From positions 124,001 to 188,000 of the forward strand of contig CAWBPN010000010.1 in the NCBI GenBank assembly GCA_963790715.1: DNA of 64,000 bases. The letters run 5' to 3'. Under the pieces are notes generated by a model. The model saw nothing but the letters and a program-made list of their open reading frames with translations, was not told where the DNA came from and made no database searches. The position numbers were made by a program, and so were the translations under genes. Shown here piece after piece: positions 35,047 through 44,192 of the stretch (its first letter is position 1; every line of letters begins with the position of its first letter). The DNA is from DCFW01 sp963790715. GTDB taxonomy: Bacteria > Bacteroidota > Bacteroidia > Bacteroidales > Bacteroidaceae.

Positions 35047-35757
35047 CTACAAATAAAATGTCACGAAGTAATATATGCCAACCAGAATAAAGAGAATTGC
35101 AACTATTCCGTTAAACCATTTTTGAAAAATTCTCATTCGGTTATAAAATGTTCCTATACCAGCTATACTATAAGCCAGTATCCAGGCAACTATTATAACC
35201 GGTAAACCGGTGGCTAATGCAAACACTAAAGGCAGCAAATATCCTCCGGTGGCTCCTGCTGACATTGGTATCAGCATACCAAAGTAAAGGACTCCGCTAG
35301 TTGGACAAAAGGCCATGGCAAAAATAATACCTAACAATAGGCTCCCTCCAACACCTTTGAATTTTCCACCTTTAATATTGTTGCTAAAATTTAATTTTGG
35401 CAACGGGATTTTATCCCCGAAAAGCATAAACAATCCTATGATAACCATAATAGGTGCTATTAGACGTTCTCCCCATCTGCTAATGCCCTTTTGTATAGAG
35501 AACATATCAGCTCCACTACGAAGTATATATATCAGTATAGCTCCTAATATGGAATATGCCACTATACGGCCAACGGTATAAAATATTCCGCTGAAAAAAA
35601 CTCGTCTCCTGCTTTCTATATCTTTACTAATGAAACCGATAGCCGTGATATTTGTAGCTAAAGGACAAGGACTGACGGCGGTGAGCAAACCTAAAATGAA
35701 AGCCGTAAGCACAGGAATATTACTGTTATCAAGAATATGTTGTAATATATCCATCAC
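35047..35757 (-). CDS. ArsG-like permease (DsbD/CcdA-type membrane protein)
   Basis: 236 residues with six hydrophobic helices and the paired Cys of the CcdA/DsbD fold: VSPCPLATN near residue 31 and AFCPTSGVL near residue 149. In ars operons this branch is described as ArsG, an exporter of trivalent aromatic arsenicals; a simpler reading is electron transfer across the membrane to the thioredoxin-like protein encoded just upstream. Position between ArsF-like and arsD supports an arsenic role. The start at 35757 may be either of two adjacent Met codons. Confidence 0.8.
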   Translation of the reverse strand: MMDILQHILDNSNIPVLTAFILGLLTAVSPCPLATNITAIGFISKDIESRRRVFFSGIFYTVGRIVAYSILGAILIYILRSGADMFSIQKGISRWGERLIAPIMVIIGLFMLFGDKIPLPKLNFSNNIKGGKFKGVGGSLLLGIIFAMAFCPTSGVLYFGMLIPMSAGATGGYLLPLVFALATGLPVIIVAWILAYSIAGIGTFYNRMRIFQKWFNGIVAILFILVGIYYFVTFYL

Positions 35758-35764
35758 AAGTATA

Positions 35765-36199
35765 TTATTTTAATAACGATGTTATTTTTTTAATTAATCC
35801 GTTTTTATAAACTTCAGGACTATTTCGAGCATATTCAAATCCGAAACGTGTCATGTCGTTGCGTTTTTCTTTTCCATTTTTTAATTGATTCACAAAAAGA
35901 GACGACCATGTAACATGATATTTGTCAGCTATTTTCTCTCCTGCCGGTGTGGAAATATCAATTTCTTTAAATTTAACTTGACCTTTTTTTACTTGTACTG
36001 CAAAATTCTTATTCACGACTTCTTGAGCATTGTTACCAACTGCTATACAAGTTGGACAACGCTGTTTTGCGTGAAAATACAATACTTCAACTACAGCATT
36101 TTGCTGCGGTCTGTTATTTACTCTTTTTGTTTGTGCTTCGGATGTTGTGTATCCTAATAATAGCAAAGTGATAAGTGATAATAATACTAAACGCTTCAT
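35765..36199 (-). CDS. ArsF-like exported thioredoxin-fold protein
   Basis: 144 residues with a signal peptide (cleaved near SEAQ, residue 23) and a thioredoxin fold carrying a CPTC active site (Cys48 and Cys51, in RCPTCIAVG). Proteins of this kind next to ArsG-like permeases are annotated as ArsF, reported to act with ArsE in reducing nitro groups of aromatic arsenicals. It would work in the periplasm, with the membrane partner encoded seven bases downstream supplying electrons. That function is by family and context only. Confidence 0.78.
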   Translation of the reverse strand: MKRLVLLSLITLLLLGYTTSEAQTKRVNNRPQQNAVVEVLYFHAKQRCPTCIAVGNNAQEVVNKNFAVQVKKGQVKFKEIDISTPAGEKIADKYHVTWSSLFVNQLKNGKEKRNDMTRFGFEYARNSPEVYKNGLIKKITSLLK

Positions 36200-36203
36200 A
36201 TAA

Positions 36204-36437
36204 TTATATTTTAGATAATAATTCTTTTATTTCATTAACTGATATTTTTCCCTTAGCCACAACTTTTTCATCAACGACTAAGGCAGGAAGAGTCATTACC
36301 TTATATTTAATGATCTCTGTTATATCTTCTTCTTTAATCAAATTAGCATCTATGCCCAAATCGGTTACTACTTGTTGCACATTTGAATATAACGCCTTAC
36401 AATTGCTGCAACCTGTTCCTAATACTTTAATTTCCAT
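36204..36437 (-). CDS. ArsE-like small redox-active disulfide protein
   Basis: 77 residues, start at 36437 (MEIKVLGTGCSNCKAL). A minimal thioredoxin/glutaredoxin fold with CxxC at Cys10 and Cys13 and the cis-proline region MTLPALVVDEKV. It corresponds to the MTH895/TM0996-type proteins that accompany ArsF and ArsG in ars operons. Cytoplasmic, four bases upstream of the ArsF-like gene. The longer open frame to 36539 overlaps arsR and looks like spacer. Confidence 0.8.
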   Translation of the reverse strand: MEIKVLGTGCSNCKALYSNVQQVVTDLGIDANLIKEEDITEIIKYKVMTLPALVVDEKVVAKGKISVNEIKELLSKI

Positions 36438-36507
36438 AATTCTTTTATTTAAACATTTATCATTGTATGTAATTCGTAGAATAACGAACAATATAATTAA
36501 AAAAATA

Positions 36508-36837
36508 TCACTTACAACAAGATCCGTTTTTGCAAACAAAATCTTTAAATAACTCGCTGAACATTTTTTTTGCGATTACCCAATTATCTCTATTGATGCA
36601 ATATTTTACTTTTGGTGTTTCAATCTCACCTTGTATCAAGCCGGCATCTTTAAGTTCTTTCAAATGCTGTGATACTGTAGCTTTTGCAATTGGCAGTTCA
36701 TCATGAATATCACCAAAGTAACATGTATCGCGCTTTGCTAAAAAATGCAATATTGCTATACGTGCAGGATGTCCCAATGCTTTGGCAAAGCGCGCAAGTT
36801 GCTCTTCTTCAGGTGTATAATCTTTCTTTTCTTCCAT
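36508..36837 (-). CDS. arsR: ArsR-family transcriptional repressor
   Basis: 109 residues with the ArsR winged helix: KALGHPARIAILHFL, recognition helix AKATVSQHLKELKDAGLI, then the beta-wing GEIETPKVKYC. Candidate As(III) ligands are Cys39 (DTCYFGDI), Cys80 and the C-terminal cluster Cys102, Cys107, Cys108 (VCKNGSCC). It is the first gene of the operon and would repress it by binding the palindrome overlapping its own -7 box, released by arsenite. Confidence 0.96.
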   Translation of the reverse strand: MEEKKDYTPEEEQLARFAKALGHPARIAILHFLAKRDTCYFGDIHDELPIAKATVSQHLKELKDAGLIQGEIETPKVKYCINRDNWVIAKKMFSELFKDFVCKNGSCCK

Positions 36838-36850
36838 CTTATTATATTAT

Positions 36851-36870
36851 TGTTCGCAAATATACGAACA
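36851..36870. promoter_or_regulatory. Probable ArsR operator
   Basis: TGTTCG (36851-36856) and CGAACA (36865-36870) form a perfect 6-8-6 palindrome. The eight central bases are exactly the -7 box of the ars promoter, so a bound repressor would block initiation directly. Confidence 0.82.
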
Positions 36871-36888
36871 TTTTAAATAAAAAAGAAA
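36857..36888 (-). promoter_or_regulatory. Promoter of the ars operon
   Basis: On the minus strand TATATTTG (36857-36864) is a full -7 match. Twenty bases upstream the -33 position reads TTTC (36885-36888), one mismatch. The leader before the arsR ATG would be about a dozen bases. Confidence 0.7.
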
Positions 36889-36975
36889 TTATTCATTAAA
36901 AACTATTATTACATATTGTATATTAATTTGTAACAATAATATATATTTGTGCGTTACAATCAAAAGCGAATAGCC

Positions 36976-37440
36976 ATGAAAAAATTAATTATTTTTTGCG
37001 CTATAGCAACTGCATTAATTAGTTGCGGCACAAGCAAAGTTGTTTTTACCAACGAAATGAAACAAAGCATTGACTCACGCCAATTCGTTGTGAATGTAAA
37101 TAATGCATATCCTACCAGTGGTAAGATGGTGATTCTTACAAGTTTGTATTCATTTAAGGTAAAAAATGATTCGGCATTTTCTTATTTGCCGTACTACGGA
37201 CGTGCCTATTCCTTGCCCTACGGCGGCGGTAAGGGTCTCATTTTTAATGAAAAGATAAAAAAATATACTCAGAAGTATACTAAAAAGAATTCATCTGAAA
37301 TTAATGCCACTGTCGCTAATGATGAAGATACTTACCGTTTCTTTATTTTACTTTATCCTAACGGCACAGCCTCAATAACGATGAATTGCAACAATAGGCA
37401 ATCAATATCTTTCACGGGGAATTGGGACGCAGCAAAATAA
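36976..37440 (+). CDS. DUF4251 lipoprotein
   Basis: 154 residues from the ATG at 36976; a lipobox ends at Cys (ATALISCGTS, about residue 17). The rest fits DUF4251 (PF14059): SRQFVVNVNNAYPTSGK, then PYYGRAYSLPYGGGKGLIF and a beta-rich end FFILLYPNGTASITM. The family is common in Bacteroidetes; it is probably a surface or periplasmic lipoprotein of unknown function. TATATTTG at 36942-36949 is a likely -7 box and argues against the upstream start at 36949. Confidence 0.88.
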   Translation: MKKLIIFCAIATALISCGTSKVVFTNEMKQSIDSRQFVVNVNNAYPTSGKMVILTSLYSFKVKNDSAFSYLPYYGRAYSLPYGGGKGLIFNEKIKKYTQKYTKKNSSEINATVANDEDTYRFFILLYPNGTASITMNCNNRQSISFTGNWDAAK

Positions 37441-37649
37441 TGTACTGCTAACCGCCATTAATTTATTTTCATGAAGCCGATTATCTTATGATATAATATA
37501 ATATGTGTTGCAAATATTCAATCATAGTATATTATAGTTTTAATCCGGACTTATGTTATATGGCACTTTTTGTTAAGTTTAACCGTTGTTATTATATAAT
37601 CTAAATTAATTACGGTTACTTTTACATTATAAAATATAGAATCAATAAT

Positions 37650-38879
37650 ATGTCGAAAAATAGGCTTACGACCAAGGAGTTTTTGCTCCCTTTCATTTTA
37701 ATTACTTCTTTATTCTTTTTGTGGGGATTGGCACAGGGAATGCTTGACGCATTGAATAAACACTTTCAACTTATTTTGCAGATTTCGAAGTTTAAATCGG
37801 GTTTAATACAATTTTCGGTTTATATCGCCTACTTTTGTATGGCTATACCGGCCGGACTATTTATGAAAAAACGTGGTTACAAAAAAGGTATTATTTTCGG
37901 TTTATTACTTTTTGCAGGTGCAGCTTTTTTGATAGCAGCAACCACTTCATTGGAGTCGTTCTGGTTTTTTTTATTTTGTTTGTTCATTATGGGTTGCGGT
38001 TTGGCTACTCTTGAAACGGCAGCTAATCCGTATACTACAAAATTGGGACCTAAATCATCAGCAGCTCGAAGAATAAATTTCTCACAATCGTTTAACGGGT
38101 TGGCATGGGTTGTTGGTCCATTAATAGGAGCATTTATATATGGAGGTTCAAGCAATGCGTCGGGTGAAAAATTAAGTTCGTTATTTTGGCCGTACATTAT
38201 TATCGGATTAGTAGTGTTGTCAGTGGCAATCTTATTTTATAAAACCACATTACCTGAAATTAAGGATGAAGAATCGGTAGTTCCCGCAAATGCCGAAAGT
38301 GCAATATCACGAGTAGAAAAACCGTTAATCAAACAGCGTCATTTCGTTCTTGGCGTGATAGCACAATTTTGTTATGTTGCAGCACAAACAGGCGTTTTCA
38401 GTTATTTGATTAACTTTGTTACCGATGAACATCAAAATCCTCGATTCGATGTTCAATACGGGCCTTATTTCCTTTCCATAGGCTTTGCATTGTTTATGAT
38501 TGGCAGAATGTCCGGCAGTTTCATTATGAGTAAAATATCGCCAGCACGGTTATTATTGATATATTCCGTTATATCAGTTCTGCTACTTCCGGTTGTAAGC
38601 ATGAACATAAAGTGGATTTCGCTTATTGCATTATATTTGATTTTCTTTTTCATGTCAATTATGTTCCCAACCATCTTTGCCTTAGGGATAAAAGATTTAG
38701 GGGCAAAAACAAAACAAGCATCATCTTTTCTCGTAATGTCGGTTGTTGGTGGCGCCGTATTTCCTGCACTGATGGGCTTGATTGCAGACCACTACAGTAT
38801 GGCAATAGGATTTTTAACTCCAATACCGTGCTTTGTTTTCATTGCTTATTATGCATTGAAAGGTTATCAAGTAAAATGA
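37650..38879 (+). CDS. FucP/GluP-type sugar MFS permease
   Basis: 409 residues with twelve predicted helices. The N-terminus LPFILITSLFFLWGLAQGMLDALN and the helix-4 motif CGLATLETAANPYTTKLG are those of the fucose/glucose/galactose:H+ symporter group. The sugar cannot be fixed from sequence; fucose, glucose or N-acetylglucosamine are all used by relatives. There is no catabolic gene beside it. The 209 bases before it hold only a weak -7-like TACTTTTA (37617-37624). Confidence 0.9.
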   Translation: MSKNRLTTKEFLLPFILITSLFFLWGLAQGMLDALNKHFQLILQISKFKSGLIQFSVYIAYFCMAIPAGLFMKKRGYKKGIIFGLLLFAGAAFLIAATTSLESFWFFLFCLFIMGCGLATLETAANPYTTKLGPKSSAARRINFSQSFNGLAWVVGPLIGAFIYGGSSNASGEKLSSLFWPYIIIGLVVLSVAILFYKTTLPEIKDEESVVPANAESAISRVEKPLIKQRHFVLGVIAQFCYVAAQTGVFSYLINFVTDEHQNPRFDVQYGPYFLSIGFALFMIGRMSGSFIMSKISPARLLLIYSVISVLLLPVVSMNIKWISLIALYLIFFFMSIMFPTIFALGIKDLGAKTKQASSFLVMSVVGGAVFPALMGLIADHYSMAIGFLTPIPCFVFIAYYALKGYQVK

Positions 38880-38902
38880 TTATTAAATAGAGATAAAAAA
38901 GC

Positions 38903-38935
38903 AAAGGAGATGCATCATCACGATGAACCTCCTTC
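38903..38935. terminator. Convergent terminator hairpin
   Basis: AAGGAG (38904-38909) pairs with CTCCTT (38929-38934), with an inner CATC/GATG. A-rich sequence before it and CTCTAAAG after it give a poor U-tract on the plus strand and a better one on the minus strand, where it would end the phosphohexomutase transcript. Confidence 0.55.
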
Positions 38936-38956
38936 TCTAAAGTGTAAATAAAAAAT

Positions 38957-40699
38957 TTAAATTCCTAATGATTTCTTTACAGCATCTATCTTCGCATCTG
39001 CCTTAGCATTTGCTTCATCCCATTTACCTTTCCCCAAAGAACCTTTCACTTCAATATAGAACTTGATTTTAGGTTCAGTGCCTGAAGGACGTATTGATAC
39101 TTTAGTCTCATCAGCTGTAAAATATTGTAGTACATTGCTTGTCTCCGGCATAACAAGGTCGGTAGTCTTTTTGCCGTCTGTCTGTTTCAACGATTGGTAA
39201 TCTTTCCACAAAACAATAGGTGAACCGCCCAATTCTTTCAAAGGATGCTTACGGTAATTAATCATCATTTGATTTATTTCATCAGCACCGCTCTTACCGG
39301 GTTTAACTACGCTAACACCTTTTTCTTTTGAAAAGCCGTATTCAATGTATATTTCATTAATAAGTTCAAACAACGTTTTACCGTTATCTTTTGCCCAAGC
39401 CGCTATTTCGGCTATCAAGCTGCAAGCAGATACTGAGTCCTTGTCACGGACGAAATCTTCTGCCAAGAAACCGTAACTCTCTTCACCACCTCCGATATAT
39501 TTCTTCTTACCTTCAGCCAAGCGAATCTCACGTGCAATCCATTTGAAACCTGTGTAAACATCAAGCATTTCCAAATGGTTTTTCTCGGCAATCTTACGTA
39601 TAACCTCTGTTGTAACAATGGTTTTAACGATAAACTCATTGCCTTTTACCAATCCGTTAGCCTTGTAATTGGTTATAATATAATAAAAGAACAGAAGAGC
39701 TGTCTCGTTTCCGTTAACCAATATCCATTCACCCCTGTCATTTTTAATGGCGATACCTATACGGTCGGCATCAGGATCACTTGCTTCAACTAAATCGGCA
39801 TCAATCTCTTTTGCCTTAGCAATAGCTAATGACAGTGCTGCAGGCTCTTCGGGATTAGGTGACTTAACAGTAGGAAAATCACCACTTACTACCATTTGTT
39901 CCGGAACAGTCGTTACATTGTCAAATCCCCATAACTTCAAAGAAGCCGGAATTAATTTCACACCTGTACCGTGAATCGGAGTGTAAACCACTTTCAAATC
40001 ATGTTGGCGCTTAATGGCATCCGGATTAATGCTGACAGTATGGATAGCATCCAGATATGCTTTATCTATGTCGGCACCGATAATCTGAATGAGAGATTTA
40101 TTTCCTTCGAACTTTATCTGTGTAGGATCGGAAATCTTTTCAACTTCGTTGATAATACCTTTGTCGTGCGGAGTTAAAACCTGAGCTCCGTCGTCCCAAT
40201 AAGCCTTGTAACCGTTGTACTCTTTCGGGTTATGGCTTGCTGTGATATTAATACCGCTTTGGCAATGCAAATAACGAATTGCAAATGACATTTCAGGCGT
40301 AGGACGAAGATCGTCGAATAAATATGCTTTAATGCCGTTTGCACTGAATATATTTGCCGATATTTTTGCAAACTTTTTGCTATTATTACGGCAGTCATAA
40401 CCGATAGCAACGGATTTTTGCTTTAAGCTAGCAAACTCCTTGTTGATATAATTACATAAACCTTGTGTGGCAGCACCAACGGTATAAATGTTCATGCGGT
40501 TAGACCCTGCGCCCATAATACCACGCAATCCGCCTGTACCAAATTCCAAATCTTTATAAAAAGACTCTATTAAATCAGTCTTATCTTCGGCATTAAGCAT
40601 CTTTTTTACTTCTGCTTGGGTATCGGCATCATAAGCCGGAGAAAGCCATTTTTCAGCCTTGGCTGTAACTTGTTTGATTAGATCTTCATTATTAGGCAT
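38957..40699 (-). CDS. Phosphoglucomutase / phosphomannomutase
   Basis: 580 residues of the alpha-D-phosphohexomutase superfamily, long form. The phosphoserine loop is INITASHNPKEYNGYK, the metal site is DPDADRIGI, the sugar loop is GGGEESYGFL and the phosphate-binding SIRPSGTEPKIKFY is near the end. It interconverts hexose 1- and 6-phosphates. A -7 box TACATTTG (40737-40744, minus strand) precedes it, just after the C69 gene. The specificity (glucose or mannose) is not decided. Confidence 0.94.
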   Translation of the reverse strand: MPNNEDLIKQVTAKAEKWLSPAYDADTQAEVKKMLNAEDKTDLIESFYKDLEFGTGGLRGIMGAGSNRMNIYTVGAATQGLCNYINKEFASLKQKSVAIGYDCRNNSKKFAKISANIFSANGIKAYLFDDLRPTPEMSFAIRYLHCQSGINITASHNPKEYNGYKAYWDDGAQVLTPHDKGIINEVEKISDPTQIKFEGNKSLIQIIGADIDKAYLDAIHTVSINPDAIKRQHDLKVVYTPIHGTGVKLIPASLKLWGFDNVTTVPEQMVVSGDFPTVKSPNPEEPAALSLAIAKAKEIDADLVEASDPDADRIGIAIKNDRGEWILVNGNETALLFFYYIITNYKANGLVKGNEFIVKTIVTTEVIRKIAEKNHLEMLDVYTGFKWIAREIRLAEGKKKYIGGGEESYGFLAEDFVRDKDSVSACSLIAEIAAWAKDNGKTLFELINEIYIEYGFSKEKGVSVVKPGKSGADEINQMMINYRKHPLKELGGSPIVLWKDYQSLKQTDGKKTTDLVMPETSNVLQYFTADETKVSIRPSGTEPKIKFYIEVKGSLGKGKWDEANAKADAKIDAVKKSLGI

Positions 40700-40764
40700 A
40701 ACTAAATTGATTTAGTATATTGTTATTCTTATTCTACAAATGTAATACTTATATTTTATAAATA

Positions 40765-42414
40765 CTAATTTTTTGGTTCTATATACCTGTCACCTGTTTC
40801 TCTTAATATCTTACGCAGGAAATCCTTTGGATAACCGGGATTACTGACAGGTAATGCCTGGTTGTATTTATCACGAAGGAACTTGCCGTCCTTTTCTTGC
40901 TTCACCACTCCATCATTATATTTCACAATAAGGAATGTGCCCAGTTCTTTCCATGAATTAAAAACGTCTGTGGCGCATTTATCGGTGTAATAATTAAGAT
41001 AAGCCTGTGCTTTGGCAGGATCGGTTTTATAAAGGGCTAATGCTTCCACTTCCACTTTTGATTGGTTGGCTGCAAATTGGTCTTCAAAACTTTTTTGACG
41101 TTTGCGCAAATCGCCTATCATTAAGTCGTAACGAGGATAAATCATGTTGCTTACCCAATTATAAATCCACCAAGACGATTTCCACGAAAAGGTAACAAAA
41201 TCGCCATTGTCCTTCGAATAACAATCAGGTACTTTGGTAGTACAGCAATATACAGGGGTGTAAACAGTCATGTTTGCGTCATCAAGCCCAAACCACAATA
41301 CTCCGCCAATGTCATCAGGCAAGTTCGCTCTCATTTGCGCTACGAACGTGAATCCGGTTTGTTGTGTAGATATAGGGCGCTCATTAAACCCTTTGATGCT
41401 ATCGACTTTCCATGTCAAAGGGCGCAAACGGTATGGAGAATGAAAAGGTCCTGCTCCAATGTCGCTTGTCATATCAAATGGAGTTCCCTCGTAATGGTCG
41501 CGCATTGCTGTTTGAATATCGCGTACGCTTACTTTTCTGTATGGTTTGATAAAAAGCGGCATAGGAGTTTTTGATTTACCTTCTATATAAGATATATATG
41601 AATCCATATCGGGATCGAACATACGGAAGAAACTCCATACACGGGCTTCACAAAACCTTAATCCTTCAAAGTCTACCGGGCAGTAAGCATCTGCAAAGCT
41701 GAAATCTTTATTGATGCCGTTGAAATATCCCTTTTCACGTGCAAAAGAAACTACGTCCGGTGAAAAGATAACATTTTGCTTGTCGTTCATATCGAACTGG
41801 CGTATGCGACTTTGGTTTGCGTGTGCGCAAATGCAATCATCCGGAACACGAACAGCGACCCAAACAGCACCGTGCATACCAAGTCCCTTGCCTACCATTT
41901 CCATAATCCATGCTTCGTTCGGGTCGGCAATGGTGAATGTTTCACCTTCGCTGCAATAACCGTATTCCGTTGCTAAATCAGTCATTACCTTAATGGCTTC
42001 ACGTGCCGAACGGCTGCGTTGAAGTGCTATATATATCATACTGCCGTAGTCCATGGTGGCAGTAGTGTCGACCAATTCCGGACGGCCTCCGAAAGTTGTT
42101 TCGCCTATAGTCACTTGATATTGGTTCATATTGCCTATGACATTGTAAGTATTTGCCGCTTCGGGAATTTTACCCAATGGTCTTGAAGAATCCCAATCAA
42201 TTACGTCTCTCATCGTACCGGCAGGATTATTCGTAGTAGCCGGGAAATGACGAAGAAACCCAAAGAGTCCGTAAGAATCGGCATTATAAGACACAATAAC
42301 CGAACCGTCGGCCGATGCGTTTTTGCCCACAATGAGATTTGTGCAGGCCATGCCCGGCAGAGATGATAATGCTGCCAAAGCAAATGATAAAAAGCTTTTC
42401 TTTAATGTTACCAT
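40765..42414 (-). CDS. C69-family dipeptidase
   Basis: 549 residues. The signal peptide ends at GMA and the mature protein starts with Cys24 (CTNLIVGKNASADGS), the N-terminal nucleophile of this Ntn-hydrolase family. The middle has TMDYGSMIYIALQRSRSAREAI and EGETFTIADPNEAWIMEMVGKG, both typical. Lipobox residues are wrong for a lipoprotein, so Cys24 is read as catalytic. It probably degrades dipeptides in the periplasm. Its start overlaps the end of the M23 peptidase gene by seven bases. Confidence 0.92.
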   Translation of the reverse strand: MVTLKKSFLSFALAALSSLPGMACTNLIVGKNASADGSVIVSYNADSYGLFGFLRHFPATTNNPAGTMRDVIDWDSSRPLGKIPEAANTYNVIGNMNQYQVTIGETTFGGRPELVDTTATMDYGSMIYIALQRSRSAREAIKVMTDLATEYGYCSEGETFTIADPNEAWIMEMVGKGLGMHGAVWVAVRVPDDCICAHANQSRIRQFDMNDKQNVIFSPDVVSFAREKGYFNGINKDFSFADAYCPVDFEGLRFCEARVWSFFRMFDPDMDSYISYIEGKSKTPMPLFIKPYRKVSVRDIQTAMRDHYEGTPFDMTSDIGAGPFHSPYRLRPLTWKVDSIKGFNERPISTQQTGFTFVAQMRANLPDDIGGVLWFGLDDANMTVYTPVYCCTTKVPDCYSKDNGDFVTFSWKSSWWIYNWVSNMIYPRYDLMIGDLRKRQKSFEDQFAANQSKVEVEALALYKTDPAKAQAYLNYYTDKCATDVFNSWKELGTFLIVKYNDGVVKQEKDGKFLRDKYNQALPVSNPGYPKDFLRKILRETGDRYIEPKN

Positions 42415-44075
42415 TTGAATGTATTTTTATAGGTGGCAACATTACCTACATTGTCCACCGCGATTAATTCAAAACTATGTGTTCCGCCTCGTTTTATATA
42501 AGCCGGATCAAGTTTATATTCCATCTTATCGCTCTGTCGGCGCAAATGCAACAAAACAAATTTGCCGTCGACATATCCGCGATAACTTTGTAAATCCGAC
42601 CCTGTGTCCGTGACTACAAACGAAAGTTTTCCTCCGCGTCCTGAAGATACCACGGCAATATGCGGAGCTGTCTTATCCATCATAACGCAGTATGTACCGA
42701 GTTTATCTATTTTTGTTACAATATAGCCGTTACGGTATACTCCTCCACAATATTTCCACTGTCCGAACTTTTGCTGTGATATATATAATTTATGTATATC
42801 CGATTTAAGCACAGGGCGTAGCAGTCTGATTTGCAATTCACAACTGCTGAGAAGCGGCGTCAACTGATTGTCAAGTTGGTACACATCTGAGAAGCCGTTG
42901 CTTGCATGCGCGCCAACGTGTATTCCAATGTTATTAGGAACCATAGAACGCGGAACGGTGAGTTGCATACCCGGACGTTTTATTACATTTATTCGGTTCC
43001 AATATAACAGTTCGTTGCCTTGAAGCTTTTTCGGAGGAATTATTTTCTTGCGCCCGCGAATGATAAAATTATATCTGCTTTCATTACCGAACAGGTCGCG
43101 TAGTATCAATTCGCATTTATAGTCGCGTTCCTGATTAACTACAATAAGTCCCTGTTGTTTATCGGTCGCCATAATGCGCATATGGTTACTCGGTTCTCGG
43201 TAAAGTTTCTCAAAATCATCTGTAACCCAGGCAGATACCTGTTTCTCTTCAGTGCGTGAGAAACAGCCCATATTAATATAACATTTTAGCTTTCCATCTA
43301 CAAACAGCTGTATATATCTTACTCTAAGCCGATTGAATGAAGCATCCTGATAATCGTGGCTCTTGACACCAACACCGATACTACCCCACCCTTGTATTAT
43401 TTTTCCATTGGCAGGATAAAACGACAATTGATCTGTACGTCCTGCAACAACACCTTCACCCGATTGGGCAAACAGTCTGATGCCATCGGCTTGCGGTCTG
43501 CGCGTATCTTTTAAATAACGCCTGAAAAAAGGCAGAGGGTCAATGAAATCTCCGTTATCCGTGCGATACATATCAAGATGCACATGCGGCCCTTCTGAAA
43601 AACCTTCGTTACCGCTTAGTCCTATCACTTCGCCTTGCTCAACTTTCAATTCACCGGGTTTCAAATCAATCTCGCACTGGTCTACCTGATGTTTGTACTG
43701 ATAACGCAAAGTATACTGCATGATTTTCGGTGCAAAGCCTGTCATGTGCCTGTAAATTGACGTGTAGCCTGTAGGATGAGTTATATGCAACATATATCCC
43801 GAACCGAGTGAAACGAATATCTTAGATACATAGCCCGGAGCTATGCTATGAACAGGAAAACCTATTTTGCCATTGGTCTTAAAATCTATTCCGCTGTGAA
43901 AATGATTTGGCCTTAATTCGCCGAAACTTCCACTCATTATCAACGGAATATCCAGTGGTGATGTATAAATGATAACCTTATGAGGTTTAACTGCATGTTT
44001 ATTTATATATTTTGCCGGAACACTTTGCATTGATAACAATAACAAAGAGGCCGCTATTAATTTCCATTGTTTCAT
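42408..44075 (-). CDS. M23-family (LytM-type) metallopeptidase
   Basis: 555 residues from ATG 44075, with a signal peptide (MKQWKLIAASLLLL to about residue 22). The M23 domain is near the N-terminus, about 45-180: SGSFGELRPNHFHSGIDF holds the first zinc His and Asp, and EGPHVHLDMY the HxH. A long beta-rich C-terminal half of unknown role follows. It should cut peptidoglycan cross-links or regulate an amidase. A -7 box TATTTTTG lies at 44113-44120 on the minus strand; the upstream alternative start at 44132 would lie beyond it. Confidence 0.9.
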   Translation of the reverse strand: MKQWKLIAASLLLLSMQSVPAKYINKHAVKPHKVIIYTSPLDIPLIMSGSFGELRPNHFHSGIDFKTNGKIGFPVHSIAPGYVSKIFVSLGSGYMLHITHPTGYTSIYRHMTGFAPKIMQYTLRYQYKHQVDQCEIDLKPGELKVEQGEVIGLSGNEGFSEGPHVHLDMYRTDNGDFIDPLPFFRRYLKDTRRPQADGIRLFAQSGEGVVAGRTDQLSFYPANGKIIQGWGSIGVGVKSHDYQDASFNRLRVRYIQLFVDGKLKCYINMGCFSRTEEKQVSAWVTDDFEKLYREPSNHMRIMATDKQQGLIVVNQERDYKCELILRDLFGNESRYNFIIRGRKKIIPPKKLQGNELLYWNRINVIKRPGMQLTVPRSMVPNNIGIHVGAHASNGFSDVYQLDNQLTPLLSSCELQIRLLRPVLKSDIHKLYISQQKFGQWKYCGGVYRNGYIVTKIDKLGTYCVMMDKTAPHIAVVSSGRGGKLSFVVTDTGSDLQSYRGYVDGKFVLLHLRRQSDKMEYKLDPAYIKRGGTHSFELIAVDNVGNVATYKNTFKW

Positions 44076-44192
44076 TATATCTACAAACTTTTTGCTATCT
44101 GTATAGCACTTGCAAAAATAAGGTAAAATCAATTCATACGCTAATATTCCAAATAAAAATTCTAACTTTGCCGCACATTAAATAGGATATAG

